NCBI GenBank assembly: GCA_900544225.1
Contig: UQUD01000110.1
Span: 1-5,874 of the forward strand
Reading direction: 5' to 3'
DNA: 5,874 nucleotides
Source of the DNA: an uncultured Collinsella sp.
GTDB taxonomy: Bacteria > Actinomycetota > Coriobacteriia > Coriobacteriales > Coriobacteriaceae
In this document: positions 1-5,836 of the stretch, piece after piece
Numbering within the stretch: the first letter of the stretch is position 1
How the letters are laid out: every line of letters begins with the position of its first letter
Made by a program: the position numbers and the translations under genes
The notes under the pieces: model-generated
Databases searched by the model: none
What the model was told of the DNA's origin: nothing
Seen by the model: only the letters and a program-made list of their open reading frames with translations

Positions 1-249
1 GGGCCGATCGGCGCCCAGCGGGGCCACGCCGGCCTCCCAGCGCTCGCGATCCTCCCCCGCCTCGATAAGCTCGATGTCGCCATCGGCACACCACCGGCGC
101 AGCTCGTCCAAACGCCGCTGCCATTCATCGTGAGGCTGAATATTAGGGTTGGTCCAGCAGATTGTGGGTTCAAACCCCTCCTCGCGCAGCAGGCGAACCG
201 GCTCAAGCGAGCACGGCGCACAGCAAGCGTGCAACAACAACGGCTTCAT
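1..249 (-). CDS. queH: Epoxyqueuosine reductase QueH, 5' part only (cut by window edge)
   Basis: The first 83 codons are present; the rest lies beyond base 1. QueH carries out the last step of queuosine synthesis, reducing epoxyqueuosine to queuosine in the wobble position of tRNAs with GUN anticodons, and uses an iron-sulfur cluster. The visible protein begins MKPLLLHACCAPCS, the family's N-terminal Cys-Cys-x-Pro-Cys signature (Cys9, Cys10, Cys13), and continues with WTNPNIQPHDEW (residues 32-43), matching the conserved N-P-N-I-x-P stretch. The downstream cysteine pair expected to complete the cluster site is not in the window. I chose the ATG at 247-249 because AGGAG (256-260) lies 6 bases upstream; an in-frame ATG at 253-255 abuts that AGGAG and would leave no spacer. 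The gene follows the DUF3267 gene by 62 bp on the same strand with no clear terminator between, so co-transcription is possible. Family assignment is confident from the motif; QueG is unrelated in sequence. Confidence 0.88.
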   Translation of the reverse strand, partial: MKPLLLHACCAPCSLEPVRLLREEGFEPTICWTNPNIQPHDEWQRRLDELRRWCADGDIELIEAGEDRERWEAGVAPLGADRP

Positions 250-255
250 CAACAT

Positions 256-260
256 CTCCT
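256..260 (-). promoter_or_regulatory. Ribosome binding site that fixes the queH start
   Basis: Reading the minus strand gives AGGAG followed by ATGTTGATG. The core is 6 bases from the second ATG and zero bases from the first, so it favours the start at 249 (MKPLL) over the one at 255 (MLMKPLL). Confidence 0.65.
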
Positions 261-311
261 CACACGCAATGATTTTTTAATCCCCGTCCCAGAAATATCA
301 TCCCAAACAGA

Positions 312-881
312 CTACCTTGCGAAAAAGCGCACGCCAAAGGATGTGTCCTCGCAGGCGACAATGCGGCGGTCGCGCAAAATGGTCCGCACGTAATACCAAT
401 CGCCCACACAGCCCGACAAGTGCAGACCAGCCGCCAAGTAGCACAGCAGCGGATAGCCCGAGAACGCAAACCCCAGGGCAAACGCCGCCGTCACAACAAC
501 CGTCGGCGCCAGACAAACCGCCACGTACCGTCGGCGCGAATACACCACACCCTCGGCGCAGGCATAGATCATCGCCGTCTCGCGATTCGCTCCAAAGGTC
601 ACCTTCGCGCCCGCAGGCGCCAGCAGCTTAAAAAACACACCGTGCACCAGCTCATGCACGGCAAATGACGCCGCCGAAACCGCAGCCAACCCGGCTATCC
701 AGCCTAAGACCGCCGTCCAACCGCCAGCGTCAGCCGCATCCAAGTCCGCAGGCCCGCCCAGCAGCATAAACACCGGCACCAGGCACACGGCAAATGCGCC
801 AAGCACTGCCATCCCCCACACAAAGCAGGCGTGCAGGAAATCCTCGTCTTCAAACGCATGTATGTTGGAAATTTCATTCAT
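312..881 (-). CDS. DUF3267-type membrane metalloprotease-like protein
   Basis: A 189-residue integral membrane protein. About four hydrophobic segments are visible, near residues 19-42, 55-75, 120-141 and 143-158. HELVH at 76-80 is a zincin HExxH motif: His76 and His80 would bind zinc and Glu77 would be the catalytic base. It is followed by FFKLLAP and later by a conserved-looking segment ending GCVGDWYYV (157-165), where Asp161 could be the third metal ligand, as in site-2 protease-like enzymes. This order (HExxH in a membrane helix, a short soluble loop, two more helices, then a G-D motif) is that of the DUF3267 family of putative zincin peptidases. No substrate is known for the family. The start at 881 has only a weak Shine-Dalgarno match upstream and no better in-frame alternative nearby. 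It is divergent from the synthetase-like gene and 62 bp upstream of queH. Fold assignment is good; proteolytic activity is inferred. Confidence 0.8.
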   Translation of the reverse strand: MNEISNIHAFEDEDFLHACFVWGMAVLGAFAVCLVPVFMLLGGPADLDAADAGGWTAVLGWIAGLAAVSAASFAVHELVHGVFFKLLAPAGAKVTFGANRETAMIYACAEGVVYSRRRYVAVCLAPTVVVTAAFALGFAFSGYPLLCYLAAGLHLSGCVGDWYYVRTILRDRRIVACEDTSFGVRFFAR

Positions 882-923
882 AGCATCTTAGGATAGCGCC
901 CCTGCCACGTACCCGCCCGCATG

Positions 924-932
924 TGCGATAAT
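924..932 (+). promoter_or_regulatory. Possible extended -10 promoter for the synthetase-like gene
   Basis: TGCGATAAT combines a TGn extension (924-926) with GATAAT (927-932), five of six matches to TATAAT. No good -35 is present; CTGCCA at 902-907 is a weak candidate with a 19-bp spacer. Initiation here would give a leader of about 75 bases before the ATG at 1014. An imperfect inverted repeat (GTGC-g-ATA at 923-930 against TATGCAC at 942-948) surrounds the site and might bind a regulator. The call rests on pattern only. Confidence 0.3.
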
Positions 933-1002
933 GTCGAACGATATGCACGAATTGACCACCGCGTCGCCAGGCCTTGCGCCCGGCCGCGCTCTCACCATAT
1001 GC

Positions 1003-1009
1003 GAAGGAG
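1003..1009 (+). promoter_or_regulatory. Strong Shine-Dalgarno site deciding the synthetase start
   Basis: GAAGGAG lies 4 bases before the ATG at 1014. The reading frame stays open upstream to an ATG at 921 and includes another at 999, but those starts lack a ribosome site and would add Arg-rich residues that match no part of the family. The 1014 start is therefore preferred. Confidence 0.8.
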
Positions 1010-1013
1010 TCCC

Positions 1014-3164
1014 ATGGCATCCAAATACTCCATGAACGACCGTCCCAGCTGGCCTCGCCGCGCCATCGTTACCGCCGGCGAGCCCTACGGCAACAAGGGC
1101 CTTCACTTTGGCCACGTTGGCGGCGTCTTTGTCCCGGCCGACTTCTTCGCCCGCTTCCTGCGCGACCGCCTGGGCCGCGAGAACGTCATCTTCACCTCGG
1201 GCACCGACTGCTACGGCTCGCCCATCATGGAGAGCTACCGCAAGCTCAAGGAGAACGAGGGCTACGACAAGTCCATCGGCGAGTATGTCGAGTCCAATCA
1301 CTCCCGCCAGGCCGCGACCCTCAACAACTACAACATCAGCTGCGACATCTACGGCGGCTCGGGCCTTGAGCCGGCTGCGCAGATTCACAACGAGGTTACC
1401 GCCGAGATTATCGAGCGCCTACACGAGCAGGGCACCATCTCCAAGCGCTCCACGCTGCAGTTCTACGATGCCAAGGCCGGCACGTTCCTCAACGGCCGCC
1501 AAGTGATCGGCCGCTGCCCCATCCAGGGCTGCAAGTCCGAGAAGGCGTACGCCGACGAGTGCGACCTGGGTCACCAGTTTGAGCCCGAGGAGCTCATCGC
1601 GCCCAAGAGCCAGCTCACCGGCGAGGTGCCCGAGCTGCGCCCGGTCGACAACCTCTACTTCGACCTGCCGGCCTACCTCGACTTTATGAAGACCTACACC
1701 GCCAAGCTCGCCCAGAACCCACAGGTCCGCTCCGTGGTCTCCAAGACCATGGAGGAGTGGCTGCTGCCGGCACAGCTCTACATCCAGAACAAGTTCCGCG
1801 AGGCCTTCGACGCCGTCGAGGATCAACTGCCCGAGCACACCGTGCTGGAGCCCGAGGGCAACAAGAGCAGCTTTACCGTCACCTTCCCCAGTTGGAAGGA
1901 GCGCGACGACGCCCACGCAGTGCTCGCTAACGGCGGCGTGCGCTTCCGCAGCGGCAAGGCGCTCGTGCCCTTCCGCATCACCGGTAACATCGACTGGGGC
2001 GTTCCGGTGCCCGAGGTCGACGGCGTGAACGACGTCACCTGCTGGTGCTGGCCCGAGAGCCTGTGGGCGCCCATCAGCTACACCCGCACCGTGCTCGCAC
2101 GCGATGCCAAAGCCGCCGGCGTAACTGAGGGTGTCGCCGCCCAGGACGCCGCCCTCATGGGCGAGCCCGCTGCCGATTCCACGCAGGTACCCGCACCCAC
2201 CTACCAGCACAGTTCGCTCGATTGGCGCGACTGGTGGTGCTCTGACGACGCACAGATCTACCAGTTCATCGGTCAGGACAACATCTACTTCTACTGCATC
2301 GCGCAGACCGCCATGTGGGAGGCCCTGGGCTGGGACCTCACGCAGAGCACCGTCAGCGCCTGCTACCATCTGCTCTACATGGGCAAAAAGGCCAGCTCGT
2401 CCTCGCAGACGCCTCCCCCGCCGGCAGACGACCTGCTCAAACACTACACCTGCGAGCAGATGCGCGCGCATTGGCTGTCGCTCGGCCTGTCCGAGAAGCC
2501 GGTGAGCTTTAGCCCCAAGGCATATGACACGCGCGTGACCGGCAAGGACAAGGACGGCAACGAGGTGCGCGCCTGCGACGACAAGCGCGTCATCGACCCG
2601 GCCCTTAAGGAGAGCGCTCTTTTGACCGGCGTGTTCAACCGCCTGGCCCGCAGCTGCTTCTACGGTGTCGCCGTCAAGGAGGGCGACGAGAGCCCGTATC
2701 GCAACGGTTGCATTCCCGCCGGTGCCGCCTCCGCCGCCGTGGTCGAGGCTGCCGAGCAGGCCGCCCTTGCCTTTGAGCAGGCCATGTACAAGTTCGAGAC
2801 GCACCGCGCGCTCGCCGTGTGCGACGACTACCTGCGCGCCGCCAACAAGCGCTGGAGCGATGCCTCCAAGGCCGCCAACAAGCTCGAGGGTGAGCCGGCC
2901 AACACCGCCATGAAGCAAGCTCTGGTCGACGCCTTCACCGAGCTGCGCGTGGCGACCGTCCTGATGCACGGCATCGTCCCGGCTGGCTGCGAGCTCATCT
3001 GCGAGTACTTCGACGTCGATCCGGTCGCCTTCTTTAGCTGGGACAATATCTTTGCCTCCACGGACGAGTTTGTGGAGAGCCTGGGCGAGAAGCCCGGCGA
3101 GCACCGCGTTAAGCCGCTGCCCCCGCGCTTCGACTTCTTCAGCAAGCACGAGAGCCAGTACTAA
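1014..3164 (+). CDS. Divergent methionyl-tRNA synthetase-like class I aminoacyl-tRNA ligase
   Basis: A 716-residue cytoplasmic protein with the full MetRS layout. The nucleotide-binding half has HFGH (31-34, the HIGH motif) and GTDCYGSP (63-70, Asp65 matching E. coli Asp52). A connective domain with a metal knuckle follows (Cys168, Cys173, Cys183, His187), then FDLPAYLDFM (216-225), WAPISY (351-356) and QFIGQDN (417-423). The helical anticodon domain keeps Asn542 and Arg546 in FNRLAR and Trp614, the counterparts of E. coli Asn391, Arg395 and Trp461 that read CAU. The end, PLPPRF (701-706), resembles the MetRS LFPRI motif. No C-terminal tRNA-binding domain is present. Oddities: Glu23 replaces pocket Leu13, Tyr427 replaces pocket His301, and the KMSKS loop is KASSS (459-463) followed by four prolines. 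There are about 50 extra residues within 260-322 and about 36 within 360-398. It may be the cell's MetRS or a paralogue with another substrate, so I give no symbol. Codon bias is strong, suggesting good expression. Confidence 0.85.
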   Translation: MASKYSMNDRPSWPRRAIVTAGEPYGNKGLHFGHVGGVFVPADFFARFLRDRLGRENVIFTSGTDCYGSPIMESYRKLKENEGYDKSIGEYVESNHSRQAATLNNYNISCDIYGGSGLEPAAQIHNEVTAEIIERLHEQGTISKRSTLQFYDAKAGTFLNGRQVIGRCPIQGCKSEKAYADECDLGHQFEPEELIAPKSQLTGEVPELRPVDNLYFDLPAYLDFMKTYTAKLAQNPQVRSVVSKTMEEWLLPAQLYIQNKFREAFDAVEDQLPEHTVLEPEGNKSSFTVTFPSWKERDDAHAVLANGGVRFRSGKALVPFRITGNIDWGVPVPEVDGVNDVTCWCWPESLWAPISYTRTVLARDAKAAGVTEGVAAQDAALMGEPAADSTQVPAPTYQHSSLDWRDWWCSDDAQIYQFIGQDNIYFYCIAQTAMWEALGWDLTQSTVSACYHLLYMGKKASSSSQTPPPPADDLLKHYTCEQMRAHWLSLGLSEKPVSFSPKAYDTRVTGKDKDGNEVRACDDKRVIDPALKESALLTGVFNRLARSCFYGVAVKEGDESPYRNGCIPAGAASAAVVEAAEQAALAFEQAMYKFETHRALAVCDDYLRAANKRWSDASKAANKLEGEPANTAMKQALVDAFTELRVATVLMHGIVPAGCELICEYFDVDPVAFFSWDNIFASTDEFVESLGEKPGEHRVKPLPPRFDFFSKHESQY

Positions 3165-3165
3165 A

Positions 3166-3185
3166 GCACGCCAGCAGCGGCGTGC
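3166..3185 (+). other. GC-rich hairpin just after the synthetase stop codon
   Basis: GCACGCC (3166-3172) and GGCGTGC (3179-3185) form a perfect 7-bp stem around the loop AGCAGC, beginning 2 bases after the stop codon. It is not followed by a run of T, so it is not a standard intrinsic terminator. It may protect the 3' end of the message, partly attenuate transcription into the next gene, or work with a factor. Confidence 0.5.
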
Positions 3186-3223
3186 CCGGAAAGTAGTCAA
3201 ATTGGGACGGGAAGGAAAGACGG

Positions 3224-4327
3224 ATGTCCAAGCCGCGTCGTCGTAAGCAGAAAAAGCAGGTTAAGCCCGAGCTCAAGCTTAGGCAGTTTGCCGCCACCGA
3301 GCTTTCCGACCAGCTTGCCGCCCAACACTCCGCCGCCGACCTACCGCGCTTTATGGTCGACACGGTCGCCGGCGTCTATGCACCCGCCGATGCTCAGCTC
3401 ATGATCGAAGGCTTTGGCGCCGCAGCCACGCGCCCGGTCACGCTGCGCGCCAACACGCTCAAGGCGACCGCCGAGAACATCGCCGCGGCACTCGACGCCG
3501 CCGGAATCGCACACCGCTCCGTCGCATGGTACCCGGATGCCTTCATCCTTCCCGAAGCCCAGGTTTCCGACCTGTGGGATCTCGACATCTACCGTGACGG
3601 CAAGATCTACCTGCAAAGCCTGTCGTCGATGATGCCTCCTTTGGTGCTGGGCGCCCAGGCCGGCGAGGACATCCTGGACATGTGCGCGGCCCCCGGCGGC
3701 AAGACGACGCAGATCGCCGCCCTCACCCAGGGACAGGCACACCTCACCGCCTGCGAGATGAGCATTCCCCGCGCCGAAAAGCTCGAAGCCAACCTCCACC
3801 GCCAGGGCGCCAAAAACGTGCCCGTCATGCGCATTGACGCACGCGAGCTTGACGAGTTCTTCCGCTTTGACCGTATTCTGCTCGACGCCCCCTGCACCGG
3901 TACGGGCACCGTCATCAGCGGCAACGAAAAGAGCTTGCGCGGCCTCACCGAGCAGCTGCTCATCAAGTGCGCCCGCTCGCAGCGCGCGCTTCTGGACCGC
4001 GCCATGGGGGCCCTCAAACCGGGCGGCACGCTCGTCTATTCGACGTGCTCGATCTTGCCGCAGGAAAACGAGGATGCCCTACAAGAGGCCCTCGACAAGC
4101 ACATGGACTGCGAGCTCATCCCCCTCGACGGCACGCCGAGTGAAAGCGAAGCACGCCGCGCCCGCGAAGCCGATGAGGAACCGCGCATCGAGTGCAACGC
4201 CCTTACCGAGGCCATTGCTGCCGGCCACGTCTCGGCCATTGCCAACGGAATGCCCGGCACGCTGACCATTCCGCCCAGTCGCGACTTTGAGGGCTTCTAT
4301 ATCGCCCTGGTCCGAAAACGCAGCTAG
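3224..4327 (+). CDS. RsmB/NOP-family RNA (cytosine-5) methyltransferase
   Basis: A 367-residue SAM-dependent enzyme that would transfer a methyl group to C5 of a cytosine in rRNA or tRNA. Visible landmarks: a very basic tail (residues 2-18); the family's RANTLK segment (75-80); SAM-binding motif I, CAAPGGKTTQ (154-163); acidic SAM-contact Glu178; motif IV, LDAPCTGTG (220-228), with Cys224; and motif VI, YSTCSILPQENE (272-283), with Cys275. In this family the motif VI cysteine attacks the base and the motif IV cysteine helps release the product; both are present, so it should be active. The C-terminus, FEGFYIALVRKR, is the usual family ending. It lacks the NusB-like domain of RsmB and the C-terminal extension of E. 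coli RsmF, so the target base cannot be named. A GGAAGGA site 7 bases upstream supports the ATG at 3224. The 59-bp gap after the synthetase gene allows a shared transcript. Confidence 0.9.
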   Translation: MSKPRRRKQKKQVKPELKLRQFAATELSDQLAAQHSAADLPRFMVDTVAGVYAPADAQLMIEGFGAAATRPVTLRANTLKATAENIAAALDAAGIAHRSVAWYPDAFILPEAQVSDLWDLDIYRDGKIYLQSLSSMMPPLVLGAQAGEDILDMCAAPGGKTTQIAALTQGQAHLTACEMSIPRAEKLEANLHRQGAKNVPVMRIDARELDEFFRFDRILLDAPCTGTGTVISGNEKSLRGLTEQLLIKCARSQRALLDRAMGALKPGGTLVYSTCSILPQENEDALQEALDKHMDCELIPLDGTPSESEARRAREADEEPRIECNALTEAIAAGHVSAIANGMPGTLTIPPSRDFEGFYIALVRKRS

Positions 4328-4365
4328 CGCACGGATTCAAAACTCAACAAACTATCGCCGTGCGC
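4327..4365. repeat. Perfect 8-bp inverted repeat spanning the convergent gene ends
   Basis: GCGCACGG (4327-4334) pairs exactly with CCGTGCGC (4358-4365) across a 23-base loop. It begins on the last base of the methyltransferase stop codon and reaches into the final codons of the small membrane-protein gene. Neither side has a good T-run directly after the stem; on the minus strand a short TTTT follows after several bases. It could be a weak bidirectional terminator or chance in GC-rich sequence. Confidence 0.4.
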
Positions 4366-4522
4366 GCTTGTCCTGCTGGTCACGGTGCTGTTTAAGCGCC
4401 TCGCGTTCCTTGCGCTCGGCCCTTTTGCCTTTAATGGCCGTGACCGCAAAGTAGATGACCGCGGCGGCAACGATTGCGCCCACGCATAGGCCAATCGAGC
4501 CTAGCATTGCCGAGAATTCCAT
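4352..4522 (-). CDS. Small single-pass membrane protein, 56 residues
   Basis: This short gene encodes a 56-residue protein. Residues 7-30 are continuously hydrophobic (Leu, Gly, Val, Ala, Ile, ending VIYFAVTAI), giving one membrane segment. A strongly charged tail follows, KGKRAERKERE at 31-41 and ending DKRARR, probably cytoplasmic by the positive-inside rule. A ribosome site, GAGAGGTGA, ends 6 bases before the ATG at 4522, which together with the clean hydrophobic-then-basic pattern argues for a real gene. It converges on the methyltransferase gene with 24 bp between stop codons and diverges from the barrel gene. I do not recognise a family; the layout resembles many short membrane-anchored hypothetical proteins. 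Function unknown. Confidence 0.72.
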   Translation of the reverse strand: MEFSAMLGSIGLCVGAIVAAAVIYFAVTAIKGKRAERKEREALKQHRDQQDKRARR

Positions 4523-4651
4523 ACCGCGTCACCTCTCTTTTGTATACGGGACATTCAAGATAGCACCTCGATTCCCGCCACCACAGCTCCTTCACGTTCG
4601 CCGGCCCTTCAGTCTAACGGATGGCGCAGCGGGGAAAAATCAACTCGTCAA

Positions 4652-4667
4652 ACGATTTAGCAATCGT
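4652..4667. promoter_or_regulatory. Palindrome, possible operator or leader hairpin
   Basis: ACGATTTAGCAATCGT is a perfect 6-bp inverted repeat with a 4-base centre, 47 bases before the ATG of the barrel gene. The size suits a dimeric repressor site or a small RNA hairpin. No regulator gene lies in the window to connect with it. Confidence 0.35.
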
Positions 4668-4668
4668 A

Positions 4669-4693
4669 GCGCCGGTCGCACGCTGACGGGCGC
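4669..4693 (+). other. Imperfect hairpin in the leader of the barrel gene
   Basis: GCGCCGGTC (4669-4677) pairs with GACGGGCGC (4685-4693) apart from one G-G mismatch, giving 5 plus 3 bp around a 7-base loop. It ends 21 bases before the start codon and directly follows the palindrome at 4652-4667. It could affect translation of a gene that has a poor Shine-Dalgarno sequence, or be chance in GC-rich DNA. Confidence 0.3.
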
Positions 4694-4714
4694 ACAACAT
4701 AGAAACGGACCGCC

Positions 4715-5806
4715 ATGGATTCTCTCAACGATTTGAACGAGCGCGTCGACGCTTTTGTCGCCACCAGCTCCTTCGATACGCCCGCCGCGACCGACGATCA
4801 AGCCCCCATCGATGTGCCCGCCGAGGTTCACGAAGACGTCGTCGCCTCGGTCGACTTCTCCGAGGTTGAGCTTGCAGACGAATTTACCGAGCCCCAGGTG
4901 GCCGTAACTCCCAACGGCCTTTTGCCCATGGAGCCGCTGCCCATCGACGGGCGTCTGCGCAAGGCAGCCCTCCGTATGCCCGATGAGATCGAGGAGGCCA
5001 GCGGCTTTACGCTCTTTGGCCGCCGCATCAAATCGCTCATCTACACCACCGACGTGGCGGTCATCCGCAACTCCAATGCCGACGCCGTGTTTGCCGTCTA
5101 CCCCTTCACGCCGCAGCCCGCCATTACGCAAGCGTTGCTGACCGTTGCCGAGTGCCCGGTCTTTGTGGGCGTTGGCGGCGGCACCACCACCGGTAAGCGT
5201 TCCGTGCAGATGGCGGCCGTATCCGAGATGCAGGGCGCGGCGGGCTGCGTGGTCAACTCTCCCGCTACCGCCGAGATGGTCGAGCACATCACCAACATCG
5301 CCGATATCCCCGTCATCGCCACGGCCGTTCGCTGCGACGATGATGCGCATGCCAAAGTGCGCGCCGGAGCCAAGATCCTCAACATCGCGGCCGGCAAGAA
5401 CACGCCCCAGGTCCTGCGTGAACTGCGCAAGCACTATCCCAACTTGCCGCTCATCGCACCGGGCGGCAAGACGCCCGAGAGCATCCGTGAGACCATCGCC
5501 GCCGGCGCCAACGCCATCATCTGGACGCCGCCTTCGGCCCAGCAGCTGCAGACCGACATGATGCAGCGCTACCGCAAGATGAAAGAAGACGCCACGCCCG
5601 TCATCTCGCGCGACGATGTGCCCATTATCGACCAGGTCGCCGCCGCCGAGGTCAGCCAGGTCGAGAACATGAATCCCGACGTGCCAATCCCCGACGAAGT
5701 CATCGAGCGCGTCGCTTCGATCCACGATCATATCGAGGAGCGTCGCGCCAACCGCGGACTCAAGCCCTCGCTGCACGGTTTCTTCTTCCGCGGAAAGAAA
5801 CGCTAG
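4715..5806 (+). CDS. Conserved TIM-barrel protein of unknown activity with acidic N-terminal extension
   Basis: A 363-residue soluble protein. The core, about residues 95-290, reads as an alpha/beta barrel: GFTLFGRRIKSLIYTTDVAV (97-116), ADAVFAVYPFTPQP (122-135), VFVGVGGGTTTGKRS (149-163), GAAGCVVNSP (174-183), IPVIATAV (198-205), GAKILNIAAG (218-227), LPLIAPGGKTPESI (244-257) and GANAIIWTPP (264-273). The last two resemble the phosphate-binding end strands of thiamine-phosphate-synthase and aldolase-like barrels. The core matches a family widespread in Firmicutes and often labelled only 'hydrolase'; no reaction is established that I know of. Residues 1-75 are rich in Asp, Glu, Ala and Val and look disordered. 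A tail from about 291 contains a charged helix-like stretch (326-346) and ends in aromatic and basic residues, HGFFFRGKKR. Both ends appear longer than in typical members. No strong ribosome site precedes the ATG at 4715; the next in-frame Met is residue 72, which would still keep the core. Confidence 0.75.
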   Translation: MDSLNDLNERVDAFVATSSFDTPAATDDQAPIDVPAEVHEDVVASVDFSEVELADEFTEPQVAVTPNGLLPMEPLPIDGRLRKAALRMPDEIEEASGFTLFGRRIKSLIYTTDVAVIRNSNADAVFAVYPFTPQPAITQALLTVAECPVFVGVGGGTTTGKRSVQMAAVSEMQGAAGCVVNSPATAEMVEHITNIADIPVIATAVRCDDDAHAKVRAGAKILNIAAGKNTPQVLRELRKHYPNLPLIAPGGKTPESIRETIAAGANAIIWTPPSAQQLQTDMMQRYRKMKEDATPVISRDDVPIIDQVAAAEVSQVENMNPDVPIPDEVIERVASIHDHIEERRANRGLKPSLHGFFFRGKKR

Positions 5807-5836
5807 CCGCAACAGCAAGGCCCGCCCCGCAAACAA

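Larger units (their letters stand above)
4523..4714. other. Divergent intergenic spacer with control signals, no gene seen
   Basis: This 192-bp spacer separates two divergently read genes and should hold both promoters. The only -10-like sequence I see for the small membrane gene is TATACA on the minus strand, at GTATAC (4542-4547), without a convincing -35. No clear sigma-70 promoter is visible for the barrel gene. Two stem-loop candidates occupy 4652-4693. I see no tRNA or recognisable riboswitch. Confidence 0.5.

Noticed and set aside
164..179. tRNA T-arm lookalike, GTGGGTTCAAACCCC
   Set aside because: No acceptor, D or anticodon arm can be built around it, and it lies within the well-supported queH coding sequence.
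270..282. T-run with flanking GATT/AATC as a possible terminator
   Set aside because: No GC-rich stem precedes it on the plus strand and no plus-strand gene ends there; on the minus strand it reads as an A-run.
312..668. Arg/Pro/Gln-rich plus-strand open frames opposite the DUF3267 gene
   Set aside because: They are biased shadow translations of the minus-strand gene, without family features or ribosome sites.
921..1013. N-terminal extension of the synthetase from the ATG at 921
   Set aside because: It adds 31 Arg-rich residues with no family match, overlaps the candidate promoter, and lacks a ribosome site, whereas GAAGGAG precedes 1014.
1419..3200. Open frame of 593 codons on the minus strand opposite the synthetase gene
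   Set aside because: It is antisense to a clear MetRS-like gene. Its translation is Val/Leu/Ala/Gly-rich low-complexity sequence, as expected from reading G/C-ending codons backwards.
5168..5203. Walker A (P-loop) resemblance in GGGTTTGKRS of the barrel protein
   Set aside because: The residue after Gly-Lys is Arg rather than Ser/Thr, there is no Walker B partner, and the segment fits a barrel-strand loop.
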